Assembly: GCA_039111635.1 (NCBI GenBank)
Contig: JBCAQO010000002.1
Coordinates: 1,178,001 to 1,242,000 of the forward strand
DNA length: 64,000 nucleotides
Origin: Heterobasidion occidentale
Taxonomy: Eukaryota; Basidiomycota; Agaricomycetes; Russulales; Bondarzewiaceae
Direction of reading: 5' to 3'
The translations under genes were made by a program, and so were the position numbers. Positions 44,801 through 55,099 of the stretch are shown one piece after another. Every line of letters starts with the position of its first letter. Position 1 is the first letter of the stretch. The notes beneath the pieces are model-generated. The model had not been told where the DNA came from. It worked only from the letters and a program-made list of their open reading frames with translations, and made no database searches.

Positions 44801-46641
44801 GCCAGAGAATTGAACCCTTCGAACGCGTCGGGCTTCGCCAAGGCGCCCTCGACGGCGCATCCAAAAGCCAAGCCAAGCCAAATGTCGGTCGTCCGCCAGT
44901 CGAGTCGAGTGGAAGCTTCGAAACCGAATTCTGCCAGACTCTGGCCATCTCCCCGACGATTCTGCGGGCGCACATACGCGTACGGATCCTGATCTATCTT
45001 GATTCCTCGTGTCACCGTCTACGACACCTCAGATCACAGCGTCCGACATCGATAATCGGGGCTGCCAAGTCCAAGTGTTTCCAAATCCTCGACCCTCCGA
45101 CGATGCCGAGTACCCACAGGTCTCAGCGTGTGCACGAGACGCTTGCGCGGAGCGGCAGGCCAGGGCAGGCCGCATGAAATGCAACAACAAAAACAAAAGG
45201 CAGAACCCAAAATCAAGATCTGCTCCGCGGGCGCTTAGCGCTTAGCAGGCGATCGTGCATATGCCGCGCCGCCGCGGTACCGTCTGGTACCGTCCGCACA
45301 TGTGCATGCTAATATACTCAATACTAGTTGCAGTTAGTAGCGGTGCTAGCTGCCAGTAGCACGCAAGTTGCTTGTCATTAGCGCATGTCCCACCGCGTGT
45401 CCACCTAAAAATAACGCACCCTGCCGCTGCGCTGTTCGATTTCTGTGAAACATGCGGATCGATCAACGTGGAACAGGACTGGAACAGGCTGAAAAAAATG
45501 GGGAAGCAAGCAGCAACAATGGACAAAGCCATGGCCAAGACTTGTGGTTTCGGATCCTCGCGCGCTCGCTCGCCCGAGCCCTCCGAAGTCCCGAATGCTC
45601 GAGTACAACATGCTCCTGGGCCCCCGAACCCGAATGCCGATCGCTTCTGGAAGGCTCGAAAAAATAAAATAAAAAAGACGCCCGAAAACAAATGCAAATG
45701 CCTTGGAAATACCTGCCGCGCCGCGACGAATTATTGATCATCGAGGGCGTCCGAGAGCGGAAGAACGCCAGCTTCCTCATTACAGTAGTAGCAAGGAGCG
45801 AGCAGAGAGAGACACGCTAATGCTGTAAGTAATAAACGGAGCCGTCGCGATCGACCGACTCTCCGCCAGTTCTCCGCCCTCCGTCGCGGAAACTTGCGCA
45901 AGGCGCCCGCGCCCACCAGATCCCACCCCAGCAGTACCCTAGCCGACCGTCGGTCCCGAGCAGCACCAGCTGAGCTGATCTCGATAACGGCCGAGCCGAC
46001 GCAAATTCGCGATCGGTCGGCTGGCTGGAACACGCTGAACACGCTGAACCAGCTGAACCCTGCTGAACCAAGTTGGGCCAGCTGAACGAGCTGGGCCAGC
46101 GCTGGGCGCGACCCAATCGGCACCGCAACGCGCCCGGGCGAGGCCCGGCGGTCCATCTTTGCGGGGAAATCGCACAGAAGGCGACAGAAGGACAGGAGGC
46201 CCGCGCATGTGCGCGATCCGCCCGGCTTCGTTCAGCACCCGCACTCACCAATCTAACACGAGCACTCCGCACTCGGTTGCCGCGCGAGTGCGATGCGGAA
46301 GGACGTGGTCAAGAGGCCACTTTGTTCGAAATCATTAATACATCGAGGCGAGACGTAAAAGGTCAGGACATCGGCGTAGGAGGCGTCGTTCAACTATGTA
46401 GCATGGCGTGCGAACCAAGCATGTATGTATGTACCGGCGGTGCATCAGATATCGCATGCGCGAAGCACGAAAAGGTTAAAAAAAGATAGAGCAGTCCAGC
46501 CGTCCCGTCGAATCGAATCGAGAACCAGCCGCACCCGAGCCCAGCGCCGTCGCACGCTCGTGATCGGCGGCGGCTCGCTCGGACGACCGACCTACCCCCC
46601 CGTCCGTCTTCACCGCCCCGCGTTTCGCGCAGGCTCAGCGC
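41854..46641. other. 4.8 kb without a supported gene
   Basis: Open frames of 100-180 codons occur on both strands (for example 44476-45015 minus), but they overlap each other, have no family motifs and no splice-supported extension, so I read them as chance frames. No tRNA, rRNA or transposon protein was recognised. The only structured feature I see is the short degenerate repeat at about 46028-46105. Confidence 0.45.
46028..46105. repeat. Degenerate short repeat of gctgaac / agctggg words
   Basis: About 80 bases are built from near copies of gctgaaca, gctgaacca and agctgggcc. It lies in gene-free DNA. Confidence 0.6.
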
Positions 46642-48687
46642 TCAGCTCCTGGACCTGCTGCGGCTCCTCTCGCGGGGCACGACGTCGAACCCGCTCTGGC
46701 CGAGATCCGCGGGCAGCGCCGCGGTCTCGTCGAGCGCCTCCCGGCGCTCCTCCTCAGTCTCGGGGGCGAGCAGGGCCTCGGTGACGGTCTCGTCCGAGTC
46801 CGAGGGGGCGCGCGCGGCGGCGGGCTCGGGGCGCCAGAGGAAGCGCGGAGGATTGACGAGGTTGTTGAACAGGAACTGAAAGCGCACGCGTGAACGACGA
46901 TTTTGAGCGGGCGAAAATTAGAGAGCTCACGGTTCCGTACACCAGGAGCCCGAAGCCGAGGACCTGCACGAGGGAGATGGGCCATACGAGCACCTCCCAT
47001 CCCAGACCGAGGCTCACGATCCAAATGGCGAGCGTGCGACAGGTGTCTGTCAGGCTGCGCGCGGTCGCGCTGACGTGCCGTGTCACGCTCAGCCCGAAGA
47101 AGTTAAACAGCGAGATGCTGAGGGCGATCACGAGGCCGGAGTAAAGCACGGAGGGGGTGTCGACGAGCTGGTGCCATCCCCGGGGAAGGTCGAACCACGG
47201 CGCAGCAGGGGAATCGGCGGGGATGGTGATGAGGGGCAGAATCGGAAGGAGGAGGAAGATAGAGAGCGTGCCGAAGAGACCCTCGTACCCGACGGCCAGG
47301 AGCGGTGGGACGGCATACCTGGAGAGAATCTTCTCTTCGACGACGAATTGAGTCGCAGTGCTATATCCATGGGAGGCGCCATTAAGACCTGCTGATAGAT
47401 GACGGTAACCGTGTGTACTGAATGGAGACTTACAAGATCTGGGCGAATAGAATGAAGAAGACGCCTGGAGACGGTGTTCAGTCGCGAGGCTCTGCAGATG
47501 ATGCTGACGCGAGAGTTACCTATCAGAACTCTGGTTGCCTCTGGCTGTTCGATCGGCTCTGCAACCGGGCCGTCACTCGGGGCGGTGGCGTTCAGAAGCG
47601 AGGTCACGGTCTCGTGAAGGGCGTCCTTAATGAGGGAGCCGCTGAAGCCGACGAGCGAGACGCCGGCCATAACGGTAATGAGAGAAATCCATCTAGACCG
47701 ATTCCGTGAGCAGGATTCGCTCGCGGAGTGGCAGGGAGGGATGCGCACTGATAGAGCCACAGGCGGCGGTGGAGAAAGAGGACGGAGAGGATGCCGACGA
47801 AGAGCACGAGAGCTCCACGGGTCATCTGGTAGATGGATACAGGAGTGTAAAGGAGACCGATGTTCATCAACTGGAGGTGGGATCACGTTGCGACGTAAGT
47901 GACGGTGTTTCGGATCGCGATCAACGTGTAAGGAGATAAAAGAAGATGGCGATAGAAAACGTGCAGAGAGTGAGAGCGAAGTCTAATTTTGGCGTACACT
48001 ACGGAACGCGACGTGGTGTATGACGAAGGAGTAGAAGAGGAAAGGGACGGACCGTGGTGCCGGTGAGGTCGCAGAAGGCTGGAAGCCATAAGAGGAGGAC
48101 ACGCCAACCGGAGAGTTGCGGGGGCGGAAGCTTGGAGAAGGAGCCTGCGAGCTCAGGCTCGGAGGGTTGATCGGTCGGTGGCGTTGAAATGATGCTATCT
48201 TGGGGATCTGCATCAGGGGGTAGACGGACGGAGGAAGAGCGGCGAGATGCGATCCAGGCGTAGAGCACAGGGAGGAAACCTGAATGCTCTGTGAGAGGGG
48301 GAGGGCGGTGAGGACAGCGAGCCGGGATGGGACGTACAGAGCATCTCTCCGACTGGGACGGGGGAGGGAGGTGAGCCGAGAAAGGGACAGGACGGGAAAG
48401 GGGACGGACGGAACATTTGTAGGGTCTGCCAGACGGGCTGCTCGTAGAGGACGTGATGCCTGGAGTTTGGATCGTCGCAGTTTTCGACACATTGCATGTC
48501 CTGGAAGGAGGGTGAGCCGGCGGGGACAGGGATGAGAGGCCAGCGCACATGCCTGGTACTTGGACCATAGGGAGTTGGACGACCCCTGTGGGAGAAGAGT
48601 GAGCGAGGGGACGTGTACATGGAGGGACGGACGCACGGTGAGGATCATGCCCGCTATGAGGACGGGGACGTAAAGGGCGGACGGCAT
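46642..48687 (-). CDS. SLC35F6-like drug/metabolite-superfamily transporter, 10 exons
   Basis: Solute carrier 35 family proteins carry nucleotide sugars or other metabolites across endomembranes; for the F6 branch the substrate is unknown. Exons: 48687-48637, 48585-48553, 48500-48410, 48352-48338 (15 bases), 48279-48053, 47870-47749, 47692-47520, 47464-47434 (31 bases), 47360-46931 and 46875-46642. They sum to 468 codons plus stop, in frame. Family marks are GSSNSLWSKYQ, DMQCVENCDDP, QPVWQTLQMF, GEMLCFLPVLYAW, LTGTTLMNIGLLYTPVSIYQMTRG, QFVVEEKIL and VGYEGLFG. About ten hydrophobic segments are visible and the C-terminus is acidic and cytosolic-looking. One intron (48552-48501) starts with GC (cag|gcatgt). 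It shares a short divergent promoter with the arrestin-like gene. Confidence 0.9.
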
Positions 48688-48844
48688 AGCTGTGAGTGCA
48701 GTGGGGGCCAGAGAGAAGAAGGGAGGGAGTGCTGACGTCAGCGGGGAGGGCTTGTTAGCAGAGGAGACGGAGGATTGGTGCAACAAGTTCGGTCTGTATA
48801 TAAGAACGCGCCATGCTTCTCCTCCTCCTCCCTCCCGTGCCCCC
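48688..48844. promoter_or_regulatory. 157-base divergent promoter
   Basis: The two start codons (48687 minus, 48845 plus) are only about 157 bases apart. A TATA box for the plus gene (tatataag) lies at about 48796-48803, about 42 bases before its ATG. No equally clear TATA is seen for the minus gene. A TGACGTCA CRE site lies at about 48732-48739. Confidence 0.6.
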
Positions 48845-50912
48845 ATGGTCGTCCTCCTCCTCACATCTCCCCACGGAAACTCGGGCTCTCGCTATTTCCC
48901 CTTCCACGGCTATCTCGGCCTCACCCCCCTCACGGTCCAAGGCGGTCCGTCTCTCTCTCCCCCCCCTCCGTCCCCTTCTCCGCTCACCGTTTCTCCGACA
49001 GTCGTCCGTACAAAGCTCGACCCAGACGGCAAGCCCCTCCAGGCAAAATCCCTCATCGTCGCCGTCCGCTGCTACGAGGCCCGCACAGGCCGCCGCGGCA
49101 CAATACACTCAAACCTCCTCGCCGAGTACTCCACCGTCCTCTGGCACGCCCCCGCCACCGCCGCCACCGCCCCCCTCGCTGATTTCGAGCGCGCATTCCG
49201 CATCACAATCCCCCGCGATGCCCCCGGCTTCAGCACCGCGTATTTCCAGGACTACCGCTTGTTTTGGCGCGTAGAAGCAGGTCCGTCCATCCTATCTCAA
49301 TTGTCCTCTCGCCGACGCGCCATCTTAATCATCGTGCCCAGTCATCTCCCATGCCCACGTCATGGGCATCGGCTCTCGGCTCGTCAAGTCCGCCGAACTT
49401 CCCTTTGTTCGCTACGACGTCCCTTCCTCCCTCCCGCTGCCCTCACTGCCCTCCCCCGACCTTCTCCCTCACCAAACCACCAAATCGCGCGCACCCGCCA
49501 TCCGCTACTACGTCTCCGTCCCCACCGACGCCGTCGGCCCCCACGACATCCTCTCCGTCGGCGTCTTCCTCCGCCCCCTCGACCCGTCCGTCTCCGTCCG
49601 TTCGGCCAGCCTCACCGTCGAGCGCCGCATCGAGCTCCGAGAAAACTCCCCTGCTTCCCCCACCTCCGCATCCACGCTGTCCCCGCCAAACATCTCCCCC
49701 ACGTCCTCGCGAGAGGCCTTCCCCTCGCTATCCCGTACGCCGTCGGCCACCTCCATCAGCCCTCCGCCATCCCCGGTCATGCCCGCGTCCGGCAGTACGT
49801 TTACCCTCGACACCATCAGCACCGCGCAGACGGCCACGACCGCAAATTCTCAGCTTCCGCTCCTCGCGCGCGATCGGGCACGGGAGCAAGACCACCCCGC
49901 TTCCCCGCCCTCGAGCTGGACCGGCGCGCCGTACAAGGTGGTCAACAACACCGTCGCGGGCACCGAGAACGTGTCGGGCCGCTTCGTGCGCGACGTGCAG
50001 ACGGGCGTCTGGAGCAGGACCCTGACGATGCAGTGGCCCGCGTCGCGCAGCTCGGCGCGGTGGGCGTTGGGCGAGACGATGGCGACCGAGCTGGTGCGGG
50101 TGCGCTTTTTTGTGAAGGTCAAGGTGCGCCCTCTCCGCTCCCGCGATCGCTTCTCTCGAAAGCTCATCTAGCCGCCGCCGTGCGCGTTAGATCATCGTGT
50201 CTTCGCCCTCCGGAACGGACTCCATCGAGCTGCTCGAACAGCCGCTCACGGTCATCTCCACGAACGCGTCCGAGCGCCAGCTCGCGATCACCAAATACAA
50301 CGCCTCCCAAGCCGCCTCGAGCTCGCGCAGCTCCTCAAAATCCAAGTCCCCCCACCGGACCGCGCCGCCCTCGCCCGTCCCGTCCGTCCCACCACTAGAA
50401 TCGATGCCGGTGCCGCACTCCGCGCCGTCCGGGGGCGATCGAAGAGCGCGCGAGGGGGACGAGGGCGAGAAGCAGCGCGAGGGCAAGCGGCAGCGGGAGT
50501 CGCGCGCGCCGAAGCGGCCGCACACGAGCGCGGGGCCGCGGGACCGGGCGAAGGGGGGCGGTGGGGGCGGGATGCTGGGGGCGGGGGGCGTGGGCGTGTG
50601 GCGGCCGGGGACGGCTGCGGCGGGGGGGCTGGTGAGCAAGGAGGGGCTGGGCGGGGGTCTGGGGATCGGTGCGGTGGTGGGGATCGGCGGGGTGCACACG
50701 GTGAGGATCAACACCGTGACGGGCGTGACGACGACGCACGCGCAGGCGAGCGGCGGCGCGGCGTCCCCGGACCACGTCCGCGCGTGGGAGGAGGAGCTGG
50801 CGCGGATCGAGGCCCAGAGTCGCCGGAGCAGCATCGGCATCCTCTCCCGCCCAAAATTCCATCCCTCGCAAAGAGCGCCCGCCGCTTCTATGGCGAGGTG
50901 CTCGGCAGGTAG
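48845..50912 (+). CDS. Arrestin-like adaptor (LDB19/ART1-type), one frameshift near the end
   Basis: Fungal alpha-arrestins recruit the ubiquitin ligase Rsp5 to membrane proteins; Ldb19 is the yeast representative of this branch. Three exons: 48845-49280, 49342-50123 and 50191-50912, 646 residues after one repair. Conserved pieces are LIVAVRCYEARTGRRGTIHSNLLAEYS, given here as VAVRCYEARTG and HSNLLAEYSTVLW, then FRITIPRDAPGFSTAYFQDYR, then FWRVEA, GIGSRLV and RYYVSVP. Long Ser/Pro-rich and Gly-rich insertions follow. No PPxY motif was noticed. The ATG at 48845 is chosen because it follows the TATA box closely. The frame breaks at about 50850-50852 (CCC for CCCC). Repaired, the end reads IPSLAKSARRFYGEVLGR and stops at 50910-50912; unrepaired, it would run on into the repeats downstream. 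Confidence 0.82.
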
Positions 50913-51006
50913 CCCTTCGCGGTCTCTCCCGTATCATTTCCGTCCATCCGCTCTCCCTGTTTGCTCGTCGCTCTCGTCTCCCGCCCTCGCTTGTATGGAT
51001 ATTAGC

Positions 51007-51031
51007 ATCACCACCACCACCATCACCACCA

Positions 51032-51062
<31 letters not shown>
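51007..51062. repeat. ACC/ATC trinucleotide microsatellite
   Basis: About 55 bases of caccaccaccatc-type triplets ending in catcatcatcatcatc, just downstream of the arrestin-like gene. Confidence 0.85.
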
Positions 51063-51420
51063 GACTCCACCCTCATCAGCGCATCCCCCTTTTCCCGAGC
51101 ATCATCATTCGCACCTCGATATACAACTATTCCTTACATTATTGGTGATAGCCGCTCCCCTCCACCCCTCCATACCCCTCGTCCAAGTCAAGCCGAAGAA
51201 CCACTGTATCATATATACCCCGTGGAGTGTTTACCCCTTGTTATCCACAGGCTCTTTGTTTTTTGTTGTTGTTGTCCTCGTTCCTCCGTTTGTTCGATCC
51301 TCTTGGTGGCCACGTCTCGAGCAATAATGCAGCGCGCGACGGCGTGTAGATAGATCTGTACATTCGTTACCCCGAGCAGCCGCGCCGCGAAGCACTGTAA
51401 TGCCAAAGCACTCTCTCGTT

Positions 51421-51444
51421 CTGTCTGTCTGTCTGTCTGTCTGT
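51421..51444. repeat. (CTGT)n microsatellite
   Basis: Six tandem copies of ctgt. Related short tetranucleotide runs lie nearby: cgtacgtacgtacg near 51625, gacagacagac near 51640, and acgcacgcacgcacgcacg near 51870. Confidence 0.9.
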
Positions 51445-53500
51445 CCGTGCTACAAGTCTACAAGCTATCTCGGTCCTCGCACGCACGCGCCGCGAAGCCA
51501 TCCCCGCCTCGTGTTCGAAGGCGCGAGCGAGAGACGACATCGAATCTCCTCGGACACGACACGATCGAATGGACGTCATGTTAGAATGACGCCCAACCCG
51601 ATCGACCGGCCGCGTGCATTGCACGTACGTACGTACGGACAGACAGACAGCACCATGTACGCGACTGAAACCTCCTGCCAGTGCGCGAGGCCAAGTGCGT
51701 GTCTCACAAGACAACACGTCCCCGCTACCTGCCAATTCGCCCCTATCTCGATCCCGACAGAACAGACGATCGCACAGCGCACCATATAAGTACGCAAAGC
51801 CCGGTGGTGCCGTCTCCCGCGCGCATTCCGAGGACGGCCCACTGCATCAGCTGCCGCGGTCCATCCGCACGCACGCACGCACGCACGCTGCGGCCAACGC
51901 GATGCCATTGGAGCAGTGCTGGCCTGTGCGCGGGGCCCAGAAGCGATCTTGGGGGGCGGGGAGGAGCGAAGCGCGCGCTAGCGCAACGTCTCGGGCACAG
52001 CGGGGACGAAAGGAGATCGGGAATCGCGGATGCGCGGGGGGCGCTGCGGGCGCTGCGGCTTTCCGGCTTGGGCGCGGGGGCACCTGGCCAGGAGGGCGTG
52101 ATCAGAGGGCTCGCCTGCGTGCGGGGCCCCGCGCGTGGAGGAATGGCTTGGCTTGGCTGGGACGGGGGCACGCCCAGAGAGGCGCCGCGAGAAGGCAGGC
52201 AGAGGCAGGCAGGCGGTCTGCGCACGGAGCAGGGCCAGAAGCTGGGGCGCATATCACATGAATCCGCGCTCGAGGCCTCGAGGCCGCGCGAAGCAGCCTC
52301 GGGTCTGCAGGGGTCGGAAATAGACTCGCGGGCTGGGGCGCGACGTCGGCGCGACTCGCGAAGAATGGCTGCGTGCCCGCCCGGACAGAAACGTGCATCG
52401 GAGCTGAATGCTGGATGTCGTGACCGTGGCGCGAGGCGGGTGCACTAGCGCGAAACGAACGCACAGAGAGCATCCTCGACCTCCCTTCGTACGTCTCCGC
52501 TCAGCCCGGCGGCGGCGTGTCCTGATCTCCGAATTGAATCCGCCGCACAGGAGTTCTGTGGGCGCTGCGATAGCCATCTGAACCGATGCTGACCAGACTC
52601 GGAACAAGACGAGACAAGGCCGAGTCTAACCTCTCCAGAACACGCATAGAAATAGCCCAGTGCGGTGCCGGTGCCCGCTTCGGCGGCACTCGACTATCGC
52701 TGTTCATTCAATAGACAGCCTGGTGCGGGCACGCCAAACCCACAGCCTCTGCGCCAGCGTGTGTGTTTCGTTCCACAGGATCTTCCATGCAGGGAAGCCT
52801 TTCAGATCGCGTGGACGAGTCGGCGCTTAGGATGACGACGCGTCCGCGCGACAGGATGTCCCCCAGATGCGCTGGACTCATGATGAGAAAGCATAGGCGC
52901 CCGCCGTGTTGGCTGACTACTGCGAAGGGGATTCGATCGGCCATCGAACGCGCAACAGATGCGCGCGGGTGCGTTGGGGCTAAATCTTCTATCCTACCAC
53001 ACCCGAAAGGCCCGCGTAGGGAAGCGCCATGAGTCAGAGGAGGATACCAAACACCCAGGGACGCAGCGCAGCGGAAAAGTTCGAAGAGAAAAATCGCTGG
53101 CAGGGGGCGGAACACTTGAAACAAGGTTCCCTGCATCCTGAAAGAAGTTGCATCGTAGCTGGCGCACCACGCACATGAATGTGTGCCGCCAGATCAGGCG
53201 CCGATGGAGTCAGGCTGTGCGTGCGTCCAGTTGCACTTTCTAGGCCTGATTGTTTTGCGTCAATTTGACGAGTGTGGCGAGAGATCTTCTGGAATACGGG
53301 AGCTTGCAGAGAAAAGAATCATTGGCAACGATGAGTTCACGCTGGAGGGATGTGCGGCAAATGCCGCATCCGAGGCCAAATACCAGGATCGACGTCATTT
53401 CATCTGACGCGGCATCCCACCACCACACCTCCTCAGGAGTCCCAGATCCCTTTACGTTTTCGTCCGAACTCTTCTCGACGAATTACACTACGCAAGCCCC
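51445..53500. other. No supported gene
   Basis: GC-rich DNA with tetranucleotide runs and long chance frames on both strands. No family motif was recognised. Confidence 0.45.
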
Positions 53501-53503
53501 AAC

Positions 53504-54296
53504 ATGTCCGCAGGAATGCCTTGGTTGAAGCTCACGACAGTCACCGTCGGAAGTACGCAGCCTCTTTCTCGTGATCGTTTTGCATGGCATCGTGGTAATC
53601 CCCTGTCCGCCCCCTCTTCCCCACCGACGCACCACCCTCACCGCCTCACAACCAACCTTCAACTCGGATGCGATGTCACGAATGGAATGATGCGCGCGCT
53701 GGAAAGTTATGGGACTTGGGTACCTCTTGATGCGGAGTGAGTGAGACCTGTCACTTCCGCCCCCCCCAAAGCAGCTACCGATGGTTGTTCCGTGGGATGT
53801 AGCCACTGTCCCAACACCTGAGCAGACGTACAATGTGAGCCATCTTATTTCGTCGCGTGTTACGCGTCGGACATCCCTAAGCCCCCCCTTTATTCGCGAC
53901 CGCCCATCGCCATTGCAGGCTCTATCACCGGACTTGAGACGGAAAGTCGATGCAAATCGCCAAGCTAGGCTTGCTTTGGAGCACGGCACCCAACGCCAAC
54001 ACAACGCACAGGTCCGTCTTTCTGTCGTGACATACGCGCACGCCGCCCCCGATTTTCCGGCGCCCAACCGCGTCATTCAATGCTCTACTGCCGTGGCTGA
54101 CCGCCCCGTCCATCTCTGTCCAGCTGGAGGATCCCGACGCGGCAAAACCTCTTTGGGCAGACCAGCCCACCAAATCCCGATAAAAGTGGGCTTTCGCCTC
54201 GCGGCGTCAGCCCCGAGATCCAGTGCCCGCGATCCCGTTGCTGCCTGTCGTTTCGCTGTCGTGTTTCCCGCCATGCGGCATGTATCGTACCCTTGA
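53504..54296 (+). CDS. Possible gene fragments, unknown
   Basis: Two frames look mildly protein-like: 53504-53740 (MSAGMPWLKLTTVTVGS, ending ESYGTWVPLDAE before a gtgagt donor-like site) and 53781-54296 (SPDLRRKVDANRQARLALEHG). They may be exons of one gene, but I could not build a model that keeps frame. The piece YGTWVPLD recalls the GTWIPL segment of APSES DNA-binding domains, but eight residues are too few for a family call. Confidence 0.25.
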
Positions 54297-54685
54297 TGGA
54301 CGGTGTGGCTCCGTTTCTCATGGATCCTCTTCTTGCGCGATCCATGCGCCTGCTGCATCTGTATGTATTGAAACGTGTCAGCTTCCGTGGTATCGTAGGT
54401 TTGATGCATTCGTCGTTGGTCAGTCAACAGAGCCTGACCAGATACAGTCCGAAAGAGGAGGTTCCTTCCCTTGTTTTGACAGAAGCGTCCAGTTGTGAAT
54501 CACTCGTAAGGTCTTTTCGCCATCCTATAGTGGCCCAGGGGAACAATGATGAAATACTGTTAGAATTGACGACATGGCCAGAACTGAACATTGGATTGCG
54601 AAATGACGGCAGGCGACCAAAACACCGGGCTGCCAAGCTAAGAGGAAACTTACTTTATGTAGTACGAAGGGTACAGGAGATGGGC

Positions 54686-54751
54686 AAAAATAAATATTGA
54701 GACCCGTAGGTCTACCACTCTGGGAAAGCGTGTCATCCTTGTGCAGGGGCC

Positions 54752-54782
<31 letters not shown>

Positions 54783-54806
54783 TTCGTATGTCACCCCGAA
54801 GGGGAC
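54686..54806 (-). ncRNA. U6: U6 spliceosomal snRNA
   Basis: U6 forms the catalytic core of the spliceosome with U2. On the minus strand the sequence begins GTCCCCTTCGGGG (5' stem-loop) and continues through AATTGGAACGATACAGAGA (ACAGAGA box at 54762-54768) and AGATTAGCATGGCCCCTGC (AGC catalytic triad). It then reads GCACAAGGATGACACGC. It is followed by a short hairpin (AGACC-TAC-GGGTCT) and the run TTTATTTTT, which fits RNA polymerase III termination. No intron interrupts it. No TATA box is obvious at about -30. Confidence 0.95.
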
Positions 54807-55099
54807 AAAGGTAGTAGTGCACGCGCCGTGCGGACGCGATGAGTTTGGCATTTCGTTCTGGCGGCGGGTGTCAGCCACATTGACAGGATTATAGAATTCT
54901 CATGGGTTGGCTGACATTCTCCGTACACCAATCGAGCCCGGATATAGATCGCAGGGAACAGGCGATACATCGTGTGCTCTTCATCCATTTGCATCCATTT
55001 GCTATGCTCGTTTGTGTCATGGATGCGATCAGCCTGGGCTGACCGATGCAATTAGTACTGCTACAGGTAGGTCGATAGAATACATGCTCTCTCGCTACG
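54807..55099. other. U6 upstream region, no gene
   Basis: Promoter side of U6 and 3' side of RFC2. Nothing else recognised. Confidence 0.4.

Noticed and set aside
44476..45015. 179-codon open frame on the minus strand
   Set aside because: It overlaps long frames on the other strand, has no family motif and no splice-supported partner, and is likely a chance frame in GC-rich DNA.
51614..52448. Overlapping frames of 200-255 codons
   Set aside because: The sequence is low-complexity Arg/Ala/Gly-rich on both strands with microsatellites inside; no domain is visible.
53504..54296. APSES transcription factor
   Set aside because: Only about eight residues resemble the domain and no in-frame gene model could be built.
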